Assembly: GCF_000826105.1 (NCBI RefSeq) | Contig: NZ_CCYK01000007.1 | Coordinates: 434,001-498,000, forward strand | Length of the DNA stretch: 64,000 bases | Reading direction: 5' to 3' | Source of the DNA: Pseudomonas massiliensis | GTDB lineage: Bacteria > Pseudomonadota > Gammaproteobacteria > Pseudomonadales > Pseudomonadaceae | Shown: piece after piece, positions 44,931-54,151 of the stretch | Position numbering within the stretch: position 1 is the first letter of the stretch | How the letters are laid out: every line of letters starts with the position of its first letter | Translations under genes and position numbers: made by a program | Notes under the pieces: generated by a model | What the model saw: the letters and a program-made list of their open reading frames with translations, nothing else | Database searches by the model: none | Told to the model about the DNA's origin: nothing

Positions 44931-45992
44931 ATGGGCAATCATGCACTAGTGGTAGGCGCCAGCGGAATCGTGGGCGGTGCCGTCACCGACCTGCTGGTCG
45001 AGCAAGGCTGGACAGTCGCCGGCCTGGCCCGCAAGCCCCAGGCGCGCGAAGGGGTCACTGCCCTGGCCGCGGACCTGCTCGACCCGGCCAGCCTGGCCCA
45101 GGCCTTGGCCGGCCAGGCGCCTACTCACGTATTCATTACCACCTGGTCGCGGCAAGCCACCGAGGCGGAGAACATCAAGGTCAACGCGGCCATGGTGCGC
45201 AACCTGCTGCAAGCGTTGCGGCCAGCGGGCAGTGTTCGCCACGTGGCCCTGGTGACAGGCCTGAAGCATTACCTCGGCCCCTTCGAGGCTTACGGCAAGG
45301 GGACTCTGCCGCAGACACCATTTCGCGAAGAGCAGCCGCGCCTGGATGTGGAGAATTTCTACTACGCCCAGGAAGACGAAGTGTTCGCTGCCGCCGCCCG
45401 TGACGGCTTCACCTGGAGCGTGCATCGCCCCCACACCATCACTGGCGTAGCCGTCGGCAATGCCATGAACATGGCCACCACCCTGGCGGTCTATGCCAGT
45501 GTCTGCCGTCACACCGGTCGGCCGTTCCGCTTCCCCGGCTCGGCGGTGCAATGGAACAGCCTCACGGACATGACCGACAGCCATCAGCTGGCCCGGCAAC
45601 TGCTGTGGGCGGCCACGACTCCCAAGGCGGCCAATGAGGCATTCAATATCGTCAATGGCGATGTGTTCCGCTGGAGCTGGATGTGGTCGCGCCTGGCGGA
45701 TTGGTTCGGCATCGAGCCGGCGCCTTTCGATGGCACGGTCCAGCCGCTGGAGCAGCAGATGGCCAACGACGCCAGCGTCTGGCAGGAGATCGCCCAGCAG
45801 CATGGCCTGGCCGAAGCGAACATCGACCGCCTGATTTCGCCCTGGCATACCGACGCTGACCTGGGTCGGCCCATCGAGGTGGTGACGGACATGAGCAAAA
45901 GCCGCCGCCTGGGTTTCCTGGCTTATCAACCCAGCGACGATGCGTTCTTCCAGGTGTTCGAGCGGCTGCGTAGCCTGAAGTTGATTCCGTAA
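44931..45992 (+). CDS. PRISE-like NAD(P)-dependent SDR reductase
   Basis: A 353-residue extended SDR. The Rossmann motif is VVGASGIVGGAVTDLL. Later segments (HVALVTGLKHYLGPFEAYGKG, FYYAQEDEVFAAAARDGFTWSVHRPHTITG) match the progesterone-5-beta-reductase/iridoid-synthase-like group, which reduces activated C=C bonds. The gene is divergent from an HxlR regulator. A role in reactive enone or electrophile reduction is inferred. Confidence 0.83.
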   Translation: MGNHALVVGASGIVGGAVTDLLVEQGWTVAGLARKPQAREGVTALAADLLDPASLAQALAGQAPTHVFITTWSRQATEAENIKVNAAMVRNLLQALRPAGSVRHVALVTGLKHYLGPFEAYGKGTLPQTPFREEQPRLDVENFYYAQEDEVFAAAARDGFTWSVHRPHTITGVAVGNAMNMATTLAVYASVCRHTGRPFRFPGSAVQWNSLTDMTDSHQLARQLLWAATTPKAANEAFNIVNGDVFRWSWMWSRLADWFGIEPAPFDGTVQPLEQQMANDASVWQEIAQQHGLAEANIDRLISPWHTDADLGRPIEVVTDMSKSRRLGFLAYQPSDDAFFQVFERLRSLKLIP

Positions 45993-46060
45993 AGGCGGCA
46001 AGGCTAGGTACCCGGCAGGAGGCAGCCGTAGCTGCCGAATGGGGCACCCGCAATTGCCCC

Positions 46061-46082
46061 TTCGCTAGCTGACGCTAGCTCC
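46061..46082. repeat. REP element downstream of the RAYT gene
   Basis: TTCGCTAGCTGACGCTAGCTCC is the inverted form of the GGAGCTAGC-type REP found at 40045 and 46753. It lies 37 bases beyond the end of the RAYT gene. Confidence 0.6.
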
Positions 46083-46118
46083 TGCCAGGGCCAATGCCAC
46101 CCTTCAGCTTCGCGGGCC

Positions 46119-46604
46119 CTATAGCCAGGGTGAAACCTCGCTTGCAGCATCCAGCCAGATCGCATTCCAAAACGGGTAGTCACCTACCCGGTCCACAAGC
46201 CCTGCCCTCAATGGGTTGGCAATGATGTACCTGGCAACTGCCTGGAGCGATTCGGATCGCCGCAATGCGTGGTCATGAAACCCTTTTTGCCACACCGCGC
46301 CAGAACGACCCAGGGCGCGGTTGACGGCCAGTGCTGAGCGTACCTTCATTCGCTGCACTACCTGAGCGAGGGAGGGGTGATGCAGAACGAACAGCCAGTG
46401 AAGATGATCCGGCATGACGACCCAGGCAAGGCCGGTGACCTTTTCAGTATCGTGAAGCGCCTTCAGTTCCCGACACACCAGGCGCGCCAGCCTCCAGCAG
46501 GTGAACAAAGGTTTTCGTTGATGCGTGGCGGTAGTGATCATATACGCACGGCCCGCTTCGCTTACTCGCCCCTTTCTTAGATCGCTGCTTCGGTATCGTT
46601 CCAT
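46119..46604 (-). CDS. REP-associated tyrosine transposase (RAYT)
   Basis: A 161-residue Y1-HUH transposase of the TnpA-REP family. The HUH motif is in MPDHLHWLF, and the catalytic tyrosine in VARYIIANPLRAGLV. The start at 46604 (MERYRSSDLRKGR) is typical of the family; the upstream extension is not. RAYTs are domesticated single-copy enzymes linked to spreading REP/REPIN sequences. REP copies lie on both sides (46061 and 46694-46822). Confidence 0.9.
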   Translation of the reverse strand: MERYRSSDLRKGRVSEAGRAYMITTATHQRKPLFTCWRLARLVCRELKALHDTEKVTGLAWVVMPDHLHWLFVLHHPSLAQVVQRMKVRSALAVNRALGRSGAVWQKGFHDHALRRSESLQAVARYIIANPLRAGLVDRVGDYPFWNAIWLDAASEVSPWL

Positions 46605-46693
46605 CACTGGCCTCCATGCCAAAGCCTGAAGGCTACCTGATGAAGGAATCAAAGCGAGGGCCACTGTTTCGCTGGATATGACTATTGGGTCAG

Positions 46694-46822
46694 TTCGTCA
46701 GCTGCGCTGACTCCCACCGGTGACCGGGCCGGAGGCGGCAAGGTTGCGCCGGGTGGGAGCTAGCGCCAGCTAGCGAAAGGCTTTTGAGCGAGTGCTGTTC
46801 GTCAGCTGCGCTGACTCCCACC
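46694..46822. repeat. REP cluster (three elements, REPIN-like)
   Basis: Three REPs occur here. TTCGTCAGCTGCGCTGAC followed by TCCCACC is present at 46694-46718 and again, identical, at 46798-46822. Between them, at 46753-46777, is GTGGGAGCTAGCGCC followed by AGCTAGCGAA in the opposite orientation. Each has a GTGGGAG-type head and a stem. Inverted neighbouring copies make REPIN-like units. Two different stem sequences are mixed. Confidence 0.7.
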
Positions 46823-46849
46823 ATGGTAACCACGTCGAGCGCTTGATGC

Positions 46850-49015
46850 TTAGAGCGTCCATTTCAAGGTAAACATCAGGTTCCGGGGGTCGCCATAGAC
46901 GCCGCTGCCGGTGCTGCCCGGGATGCCTTGCCAGTAGCGTTTGTCGAATACGTTATTGAAGTTCACCCGCCCGTCCCAATGCTCGTCGAACTTGTACCCT
47001 GCCATCAGCCCCACCACGGCATAGGCGTCCTGCTCCGAATGGCCCGTGCCGACGCGGCTGTAGGTTCTGCTTTGCGCCAGCACATTGCCCCCCACGCGCC
47101 ACTGGTCCAGCTCGCCGGTGAGGTGATAGGTAGTGGCGAGCTTGAGCAAGTGCTTGGGTTGTATCGGGGCGAACAGGTCGCCTTTGTTGTAGGTGCGGTC
47201 TTTGACGTACTGGCTCAGTACCAGGGTATAGGCCGCGCTGAAATCCCAATTCGGTGTGAGCGCGCCGGTCAGCTCGGTGTCAATGCCCCGGCTGCGGACT
47301 TCGCCGGCCGCGTCGTAGCATGTGCGGTTCTGGTTCTTGCAGCTGGTCGGTTGTTCCACCAGGGCATAGGCGCGGTTCTGTTGGGTCATGTCGAATAGCG
47401 CCATCGAAGCATTGAGCGCGCCTTCGAAGTACTCACCCTTGAGCCCCAGCTCGTAGCTTTCGCCGGTCATGGGTTCCAGCGGGCTGTTGCCTACGTCTGC
47501 TTCGGTCTGTGGCTTGAAGATCTCGGTATAACTGGCGTACACCGAATAAGTATCGTCCAGGTCATAGATCATCCCTGCGTAGGGTGTGAATTCCTGGGTG
47601 ATCTTGTAACCGCCGCCAGCGGAGCGGTTGTCGTAATCGTACCAGGTCACCCGGCCACCCAGGATCACATGCAGAGGGTCGATGGGGTTGAAGCGCACGG
47701 CGGCGTAGGCGGCTTCCTCGGTGGCGGTGTTCATGCTCTGGTAAGGGGTGCGCGCGCCTGGTGACGGCCTCGGGATGACATCCGGGTCGAAGCGATAGTG
47801 ATCGATGGGGGTTGAAGCCCAGAAACCGCCTTTCTGGTCGAACTTCTCCTGACGCCGGCTCATGCCGAAAGTGAAATCATGTTCGCGGCCCGCCAGCTGG
47901 AAACGTCCGGACAAGGCACCGTCCAGGTTGGTCTGCACATCGGTGGTGTCGTACTGCCCGGCCGCCTGGCCATAACTCTTTTTGTCCTGGCCCAGGGTCA
48001 GGTAATTGGAGAACATGTCCGACTCTCCCCACACCCGGCTGGCGGCGAGCTTGAGCGTCCAGTCGTTGTCGAAGCGGTGGGTAAGGTCGGTAAAAGCGGT
48101 AATGACATCCCGGTCCCAGTACGCCCAGTCGTTGCTCAGGAAGGTCGAGCGCGGCAGGTGCAGGTCTTCCCCATTGGGCCCTGACGGCAGGCTACCCCAG
48201 TCGGATACGGCGTCGTCGCGTTGCTTGGAGGCGCCCAGGCTCAAGGTGGTGGCGTCGCTCAAATCCGCTTCGACAATGCCGTAGAAGGTCTGCCGCTCTT
48301 TCTCGCGCTCATCCACGAAGCTGTTGTTGGTTTCATACGCAGTGACGATACGGCCGCGCAGCGTGCCGCTTTCGTTGAGCTTGTTGGAGGCGTCCAGTTC
48401 CAGGCGGTAACGGTCCCAGCTGCCCGCGCTGCTGGTGATGCTGACCTGAGGCGTGGCGGTGGGGCGCTTGCGCACCAGGTTCAAGGTGGCCGAAGGGCTG
48501 CCCGTTCCGCTCATCAGGCCGGTAGCGCCGCGTACCACCTCGACCCGGTCATAGATGGCGAGGTCGGCCCCACTGAGGGTGTCGAGGGTGAACGTACTGA
48601 CGGTAGTAGGCAGCCCGTCGTACATCAGGTTGTCGATCACGAAACCGCGGGCGAGAAACTGCTGGCGGTCCGAACCGAACTTGCGTAGCTGAATGCCAGG
48701 GGCGTACTTGACCACGTCATAGAGGTCGTTCATCCCTTGGTCGTCCATGCGCTGACGGGTGACCACGCTGACCGACTGAGGCGTTTCGCGAACCGACAGC
48801 GGCAGCTTGGTGGCGGTGTTCATGCTGCCCGTGGTGTAGGACCCTGTGCCTTCGGTCGCTGCAGAGTCGCTGGTGATGACAGTCGGCGCCTTGGCGGAAA
48901 CTTCGATGGTGCCCAGGTCGATCTGGTCCTGATCCGCGGCGGTGGCCGCCTGGGCCTGGCTGGCGGTCAATAGGGAAACAAAGAGCGCCACGGGGCGCAA
49001 AGCAGGGTAGGTCAT
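46850..49015 (-). CDS. TonB-dependent siderophore receptor
   Basis: A 721-residue outer-membrane receptor. The signal peptide ends near ASQAQA. The plug domain has LPLSVRETPQSVSVVTRQRMDDQG and YDRVEVVRGATGLMSGTGSPSATLNLVRKRP, followed by a 22-strand barrel ending MFTLKWTL. It lacks the N-terminal signalling domain of FpvA-type transducers. Likely takes up a ferric siderophore, perhaps hydroxamate type. The ATG at 49015 is preferred to one ten codons upstream. The promoter region 49120-49190 is very A+T-rich and may contain a Fur site. Confidence 0.88.
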   Translation of the reverse strand: MTYPALRPVALFVSLLTASQAQAATAADQDQIDLGTIEVSAKAPTVITSDSAATEGTGSYTTGSMNTATKLPLSVRETPQSVSVVTRQRMDDQGMNDLYDVVKYAPGIQLRKFGSDRQQFLARGFVIDNLMYDGLPTTVSTFTLDTLSGADLAIYDRVEVVRGATGLMSGTGSPSATLNLVRKRPTATPQVSITSSAGSWDRYRLELDASNKLNESGTLRGRIVTAYETNNSFVDEREKERQTFYGIVEADLSDATTLSLGASKQRDDAVSDWGSLPSGPNGEDLHLPRSTFLSNDWAYWDRDVITAFTDLTHRFDNDWTLKLAASRVWGESDMFSNYLTLGQDKKSYGQAAGQYDTTDVQTNLDGALSGRFQLAGREHDFTFGMSRRQEKFDQKGGFWASTPIDHYRFDPDVIPRPSPGARTPYQSMNTATEEAAYAAVRFNPIDPLHVILGGRVTWYDYDNRSAGGGYKITQEFTPYAGMIYDLDDTYSVYASYTEIFKPQTEADVGNSPLEPMTGESYELGLKGEYFEGALNASMALFDMTQQNRAYALVEQPTSCKNQNRTCYDAAGEVRSRGIDTELTGALTPNWDFSAAYTLVLSQYVKDRTYNKGDLFAPIQPKHLLKLATTYHLTGELDQWRVGGNVLAQSRTYSRVGTGHSEQDAYAVVGLMAGYKFDEHWDGRVNFNNVFDKRYWQGIPGSTGSGVYGDPRNLMFTLKWTL

Positions 49016-49190
49016 GACAAGGTCCTGTCCAGAGGCCGAGCGCAAGCGCGCGCCGACTTGGCACGGTGTCGTTCAGTCAGGTCGCTTAGGGCTTGCGAGG
49101 CCCCGCGTTGGTGCGGGGCGAGGGGAGGCTAGAGCAGAACGTATCTGAATGTAAATAATAATTTATCGCATTCGTTACGTATTATCGTTA
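49016..49190. promoter_or_regulatory. Promoter region of the TonB receptor, A+T-rich
   Basis: About 175 bases between glycerate kinase and the receptor. The stretch 49145-49198 is strikingly A+T-rich with ATAAATTATTATTT on the minus strand, a poor but possible match to the Fur consensus. It should hold the iron-regulated promoter. Confidence 0.4.
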
Positions 49191-50348
49191 TTAATTGTTA
49201 CATGAAGTTGAACCTGACCGTGCCGCCTGCCACAACCGCGCAATGTCCGCCGCGCGCTCCCGAAGCAGGCGCGGGGCTTCGACGCAGGCCAGCTCGAGCG
49301 TCATCGGGCCGGCGGGGAGGGCGAAGGCGGCGCTCACCCCGTGCTGATACATCTGTTGGTAGCCCTCGCCCAGGGTGCCAGCGATCACTACCACTGGAAC
49401 CTGCCAACCCTGGGCTATGCGGGCTACGCCGAAAGGCGTTTTACCGCGCAGTGTCTGGGCGTCGAAGCGGCCTTCGCCGGTGATCACCAAATGCGCATCG
49501 CGCACCGCCTGGTCCAGTCCGACCAGCTCGGCCACCACGTCCACGCCGGCACGGAACCGGGCGCCAAGAAACGCCTTGGCCGCGAAGCCTAGCCCTCCGG
49601 CGGCGCCGCTGCCCGGCTCGTTACGTACATCCCGTGGCAGCACCTGGGCGCAGAGGTCGGCATAGTGGGCCAGGGCGGCATCCAGCTGTGCCACCTGCTC
49701 GGGGCTGGCGCCTTTCTGCGGGCCGAAGACAGCCGAGGCGCCCTGTGTGCCGCAGAGAGGATTGTTCACGTCCGCGGCAATGTCGAAACGTACCTGGGCC
49801 AGGCGAGGGTCCAGGTTTTCGAGGTCAATGCTCGCCAGTCGGGCCAAGCCCAGGCCACCCGGCGGCAGTGCGTTGCCGTCGCTGTCCCGCATGGCCAGCC
49901 CCAAGGCCTGCAGGGCCCCGGTACCGCCGTCATTGGTGGCGCTGCCGCCGATGGCCAGGATGATGCGCTCGGCACCGGCGTCGAGCGCGGCGCGAATCAG
50001 CTCCCCCGTGCCGTAGGTGCTGGAGTTGCAGGCGTCGCGCTGGGCCAGGGGTACCAACTGCAAGCCGCTGGCTTCAGCCATTTCGATGATGGCGGTGCGG
50101 CCTTGGGCCAGCCAGCCCCACCGTGCCGACACCAACTCCCCCAGCGGCCCGCGCACGGCCTGGCGACGCCATTGGCCGTTGCAGGCGGCCAGCACCGCAG
50201 CGACCGTTCCTTCGCCACCGTCGGCCATGGGGCACTGCACCACTTGGGCCTGCGGCCACACCTCGGCCAAGCCTTCGGCGATGGCCGCGGCTACCTCGGC
50301 GGCGCCGAGGCTGTCCTTGAACGAATCGGGGGCGATGACGATCTTCAT
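49191..50348 (-). CDS. Glycerate kinase, type I (GarK/GlxK family)
   Basis: A 385-residue glycerate kinase. Family motifs include IAPDSFKDSLGAAEVAAAIAEGL at the N-terminus, MADGGEGTVAAVLAA, and ILAIGGSATNDGGTGALQALG. It phosphorylates D-glycerate to 2-phosphoglycerate (bacterial class II-type activity). The regulator and porter next to it indicate use of glycerate or sugar diacids such as glucarate and galactarate, whose breakdown yields glycerate via tartronate semialdehyde. Confidence 0.9.
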   Translation of the reverse strand: MKIVIAPDSFKDSLGAAEVAAAIAEGLAEVWPQAQVVQCPMADGGEGTVAAVLAACNGQWRRQAVRGPLGELVSARWGWLAQGRTAIIEMAEASGLQLVPLAQRDACNSSTYGTGELIRAALDAGAERIILAIGGSATNDGGTGALQALGLAMRDSDGNALPPGGLGLARLASIDLENLDPRLAQVRFDIAADVNNPLCGTQGASAVFGPQKGASPEQVAQLDAALAHYADLCAQVLPRDVRNEPGSGAAGGLGFAAKAFLGARFRAGVDVVAELVGLDQAVRDAHLVITGEGRFDAQTLRGKTPFGVARIAQGWQVPVVVIAGTLGEGYQQMYQHGVSAAFALPAGPMTLELACVEAPRLLRERAADIARLWQAARSGSTSCNN

Positions 50349-50439
50349 GAGCGGTCTCCTGTCTTTATGTCAGCCATGCTGCCAGTTGCCTGGGCCGAAC
50401 ACGCCGGTCAGGTGCACAAGCCAGGGCCGGACGTGTTGT

Positions 50440-51546
50440 TCATTTGTCCAAACCAGGGGGCAGCAATTGCATGCCCAGGTAAAGGCTCAGCATGCCGCTC
50501 AGGCTCGAAGGGTCCAGGCCGCTGGCCTGGGCAATGCGCTCCATGCGATAGCGCAGACTGTTGCGATGAATCCCCAGGGCCTGGGCGCAGGCCTGGCTTT
50601 GCCCGTCCAGCTCACACCAGGCTTGCAGGGTGGCCAGCAATTGCCCGTTCGTGTCTTCGGCGATGATGCGCTGCAGCGGGGCGATCAGGTCGTCCAGGCT
50701 GTCTTCATGTCGGTGGCGCCAGAGTAGAGCGGGCAGGCGATGGCGGGCCAGCGTCAGCAAGCGGCGGCTGGGCAGCACATCGCGGCCGTAGCTCAGCAGG
50801 TCGGCGACCTGGCGGCAGCCACGACGCAGCCGGGCCAGGCCATCGGCGGCCTCGCCTACCGCGACCCGGACCAGCGACCACCCCATGCCGTCGAGCTTGG
50901 CGAGCAGACGCGTGTTGTCCACGGCTGCCGAGGCCGGCCTGCACCAGAGCAGGGAAGAGGGGGCCGCGCTGACGCACCAGCTATCAGGGTAACGGCCCAG
51001 CAGCCAGGCGCCCAAGGCATCCGCGCCTTCACCAGAGCCGAGTTCGAACAGCCAGGGCGTGCGCGCCAATTGCGGCTTGAGGCCTAGCTGGCGCGCTTCG
51101 TCCACGAGACGTGGGGTATGGCCATGTTCGCTGAGCAGCAGCGCCAGCAGAGTGTCGCAGCGTTGTCGCCGCCACTGCTGTTCGGCTTGCTGATGTCGCT
51201 GGCTTACCAGCATTTCCGCGGTCATGCGCACCAGGGCGGCGTAAGTGCGTAGTTCCTGTGGCTCGCCGGTGAGCCCGAGCACGCCGATGAGCTGCCCGTC
51301 ATGCAGCAGGGGTAGGTTGATGCCCGGTTGTACGCCCTTGAGCTGCTGCGCGGTAGGGCCGTCGATTTCCACCACGCGTCCATTGGTCAATACCAGTTGC
51401 GCGCCCTCATGGCGGGTATTGATACGCTCAGGCTCACCGCTGCCTAGAATCAAGCCTTGGCTGTCCATGACGTTCACGTTGTGCGGGAGGATGGCCATGG
51501 CGCGATCGACGATATCTTGCGCCAGGTCGTGATCGAGTTCGAACAT
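50440..51546 (-). CDS. cdaR: CdaR-family sugar diacid regulator
   Basis: A 368-residue regulator. An N-terminal diacid-recognition domain (LAQDIVDRAMAILPHNVNVMD, residues about 5-130) is followed by a linker domain and a C-terminal PucR-type helix-turn-helix (ACAQALGIHRNSLRYRMERI). CdaR activates glucarate, galactarate and glycerate genes. It lies upstream of glycerate kinase on the same strand and divergent from the MFS porter, so it probably controls both. Confidence 0.88.
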   Translation of the reverse strand: MFELDHDLAQDIVDRAMAILPHNVNVMDSQGLILGSGEPERINTRHEGAQLVLTNGRVVEIDGPTAQQLKGVQPGINLPLLHDGQLIGVLGLTGEPQELRTYAALVRMTAEMLVSQRHQQAEQQWRRQRCDTLLALLLSEHGHTPRLVDEARQLGLKPQLARTPWLFELGSGEGADALGAWLLGRYPDSWCVSAAPSSLLWCRPASAAVDNTRLLAKLDGMGWSLVRVAVGEAADGLARLRRGCRQVADLLSYGRDVLPSRRLLTLARHRLPALLWRHRHEDSLDDLIAPLQRIIAEDTNGQLLATLQAWCELDGQSQACAQALGIHRNSLRYRMERIAQASGLDPSSLSGMLSLYLGMQLLPPGLDK

Positions 51547-51690
51547 CGAGCGGGTCCTTGTTCAGTGGCACAGCGCAGAAGGAGAAGTCCTGTGCGCCAG
51601 CACAAAGACAGCAGACGCCCGGTTGGCTGAGACTCAGCGGGCGATCCCGTAACCACGCATTGCGAAAAAGCATAATAAAGAGAGAACGCC

Positions 51691-53001
51691 ATGTCACAGA
51701 GCGCCGCCGCTACGCGGGCCACCGATGATGTCAGGAACAGGGTTTACAACCGCATCACGCTGCGCCTGATTCCCTTCATCTTCGTCTGCTACCTCTTCAA
51801 TTACCTGGACCGGGTCAACGTCGGCTTCGCCAAGCTGCAGATGCTCGACGACCTCAAGTTCAGCGAAACCGTGTACGGCCTGGGCGCCGGCATCTTCTTC
51901 ATCGGTTATGTGCTGTGCGGAGTGCCCAGCAACCTGGCGCTGAGCCGCTTCGGCCCACGCCGCTGGATCGCCCTGATGATGATCGCCTGGGGCGCGTTGT
52001 CTACCTGCCTGCTGTTCGTGACCACGCCTACCCACTTCTACGCCTTGCGCCTGTTCACCGGTGCCGCGGAAGCCGGTTTCTTTCCCGGCGTGGTGCTCTA
52101 CCTTTCCCAGTGGTTTCCCGCATCCCGGCGGGGCCGGATCATGGCGCTGTTCATGTCGGCCATCCCGGTGTCTGGCCTGCTGGGCAGCCCGCTGTCAGGG
52201 TGGATTCTCAACCATTTCTCCACTGGGCAAGGAGGGCTGGCCGGCTGGCAGTGGATGTTCCTGCTGCAAGGTCTGCCTACGGTAGTGCTGGGTGTCATGG
52301 CGTATTTCCTGCTCAGTGACAACTTCGCCCATGCGCGCTGGTTGACTGTCAGCGAGCGTGCGGTGCTCGAGGCAGACCAGGCCAGCGATCGCGCCAATGC
52401 GCCGAAAACCGAGAAAAGCCCCTTGCAGGAAGTGTTCAGGAACCCGTCCATCTGGGCCTTTGGCCTCGTCTATTTCTGCATTCAGAGCGGGGTGTATGCC
52501 ATCAATTTCTGGCTGCCCTCGATCATCAAGAACCTGGGTTTCGGCGACAACATGGTAATCGGCTGGCTGAGCGCGATTCCCTATCTTCTGGCCGCGGTGT
52601 TCATGCTGTTGGTGGGACGCTCGGCCGACAAACACCGCGAGCGCCGTTGGCACCTGGCCGTGCCCATGCTGATGGGCGCGGCGGGCTTGCTGATCGCGGT
52701 GAATTTCCCACAGTCACCGACCATCGCCATACTCGGTCTGACCATTGCCACCATGGGCGCGCTCACCGGCCTGCCGATGTTCTGGCCTGTGCCCACGGCC
52801 ATGCTCAGCGCGGCCGCGGCGGCCGGTGGGCTGGCCCTGATCAACTCCATGGGCCAGATGGCCGGCTTCCTGAGCCCCTACGTGGTAGGCTTCGTCAAGG
52901 ACAGCACGGGTTCCACGGACCTGGCCCTGTATCTGTTGGCCGCGGTGATCGGCGGTGGCAGCCTGCTGGCGCTGCGCATGACCCGCGCCCTGCGGGTCTA
53001 G
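51691..53001 (+). CDS. MFS transporter, anion:cation symporter family (glucarate/glycerate-type)
   Basis: A 436-residue major facilitator protein with 12 helices. FNYLDRVNVGFAKLQM and FFPGVVLYLSQWFPASRRGRIMALFM are typical of the ACS family that includes GudP, phthalate and tartrate porters. With CdaR and glycerate kinase nearby, a sugar diacid, hydroxy acid or glycerate substrate is likely. GAGAG precedes the ATG. Confidence 0.87.
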   Translation: MSQSAAATRATDDVRNRVYNRITLRLIPFIFVCYLFNYLDRVNVGFAKLQMLDDLKFSETVYGLGAGIFFIGYVLCGVPSNLALSRFGPRRWIALMMIAWGALSTCLLFVTTPTHFYALRLFTGAAEAGFFPGVVLYLSQWFPASRRGRIMALFMSAIPVSGLLGSPLSGWILNHFSTGQGGLAGWQWMFLLQGLPTVVLGVMAYFLLSDNFAHARWLTVSERAVLEADQASDRANAPKTEKSPLQEVFRNPSIWAFGLVYFCIQSGVYAINFWLPSIIKNLGFGDNMVIGWLSAIPYLLAAVFMLLVGRSADKHRERRWHLAVPMLMGAAGLLIAVNFPQSPTIAILGLTIATMGALTGLPMFWPVPTAMLSAAAAAGGLALINSMGQMAGFLSPYVVGFVKDSTGSTDLALYLLAAVIGGGSLLALRMTRALRV

Positions 53002-53285
53002 GGCGCCTAGGGGACCGCCGGGCGTTTTACGCGCAGGCGGCCCAGCACCCAGGTAAAGCCGATGGGAACGTCAGGCATTGAGACAGTTGCCCGACAGCAT
53101 CATGGACCCGGACTTGGTGTAACGCATGCAATCTAAAAGCTGCTTGGCTGCTTTTCGCGTTCAGAGGACTGAGTTCATGGAAAATATAGACTTTCCATAA
53201 TTTCTGTCATTTGCTTATGGAAATTAGGGCGCAACCGCTTGGTAATAACAGGATATTGCCGATATCGCCATGCGCTCAGCTCAGG
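53002..53285. other. Intergenic region with possible gene remnant and inverted repeat
   Basis: The first 65 bases, read on the minus strand, could encode PIGFTWVLGRLRVKRPAVP then stop, possibly the tail of a lost gene. TTTCCATAA (53192-53200) and TTATGGAAA (53215-53223) form a nine-base inverted repeat in an A+T-rich stretch. No intact gene is seen. Confidence 0.35.
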
Positions 53286-54002
53286 CTAATTTGACCCGCC
53301 TGAGATATTTCCCAGCATCTCTTCGATCCACAGCACCTGCCGTGACAGCCGTGCGGTGGCCTCGTCCGTCGTGCCAGACCGGGTATGGGGGAAACCCATC
53401 AGCAGCTTGCGCCTCAGGCCGAGCATGCGTTGCCATTTGGTAATGAAGGCCGGGCTGCGGGCTTTCAGCAGCAACGGGCCGAAGAACAGCTCGCGCTCGC
53501 TGTATTTCACAGGGGCCGAGCGCCTGGCCACGATCAGTTCGTAGTCGAAGCCTTTCTCTCTGAACACTTCTTCGTGAAGAATGCAGTAGCTGTTGTCCAT
53601 CAACCAGTGCCGCAAGGGTGCTTCGCCCCCGTTGGGCTGCAGGATCAGGCATTCATGACCGCCAAGGCGGTTTTTCCCCGCCTCGAGAATATCCCGGATG
53701 GTTTCTCCGCCCATGCCACATAGCGCAACGGCGTTAATGCCGTCGCCGGGCTCGATGCAGTCCAGCCCATCGGCCAGCCGCACCTGAATCTTCTCGCCCA
53801 GGTCATGGTTGTGCACGGTGCGTTGCGCGGCCTGGTAAGGCGTGCTTGCCACTTCTCCGGCCACTACCCGTGAAGCGAGGCCGCGGCTTACCAGCGCCAC
53901 GGGAAGGTAGGCGTGGTCCGAGCCGATATCGGCCAGGACCGCCCCATGCGGCACCTGGGCCGCGACTCGCTCCAGGCGCAGGGGAAGTTTGGGGGTGGTC
54001 AA
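53286..54002 (-). CDS. trmK: tRNA (adenine(22)-N1)-methyltransferase TrmK
   Basis: A 238-residue SAM-dependent methyltransferase of the TrmK/YqfN family. The SAM-binding motif is VLADIGSDHAYLPVALV, with VALCGMGGETIRDIL and LILQPNGGEAPLRHWLMDN typical of the family. It methylates N1 of A22 in tRNA-Leu/Ser in Bacillus. The start appears to be TTG at 54002, with AGG upstream. It stands alone. Confidence 0.83.
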   Translation of the reverse strand: MTTPKLPLRLERVAAQVPHGAVLADIGSDHAYLPVALVSRGLASRVVAGEVASTPYQAAQRTVHNHDLGEKIQVRLADGLDCIEPGDGINAVALCGMGGETIRDILEAGKNRLGGHECLILQPNGGEAPLRHWLMDNSYCILHEEVFREKGFDYELIVARRSAPVKYSERELFFGPLLLKARSPAFITKWQRMLGLRRKLLMGFPHTRSGTTDEATARLSRQVLWIEEMLGNISGGSN

Positions 54003-54032
54003 AAAGAATACCTAAGTACTTGAGCTCTGGGA

Positions 54033-54058
54033 ACGTGGTGGAGAGTGCTCCGCCACGT
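54033..54058. repeat. Strong hairpin upstream of trmK
   Basis: ACGTGGTGGAG and CTCCGCCACGT form an 11-base stem with one mismatched pair and a four-base AGTG loop. It lies between the pfeA stop and the trmK start on the minus strand. It may act as a transcript-end stem for pfeA. Confidence 0.4.
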
Positions 54059-54106
54059 ATCGCGGTCGGTTCGAAATCGATGCCTGATGCAGGAGACACC
54101 GATTCA

Positions 54107-54143
54107 GCGCCAGCGGGATGCGTTTGGCCGCTGACGCTGGCGC
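54107..54143 (-). terminator. Hairpin directly after pfeA
   Basis: GCGCCAGCG (54107-54115) and CGCTGGCGC (54135-54143) are perfectly complementary, nine bases beyond the pfeA stop. No T-run follows, so it is a transcript-stabilising or weak terminator stem. Confidence 0.4.
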
Positions 54144-54151
54144 CCATGCTA

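Noticed and set aside
49120-49200. Strong Fur box before the TonB receptor at 46850-49015
   Set aside because: The region is A+T-rich but the match to the Fur consensus is too poor to call; listed only as a promoter region.
49665-50666. A 333-codon plus-strand frame
   Set aside because: Antisense to glycerate kinase and the CdaR-type gene, which have clear family motifs.
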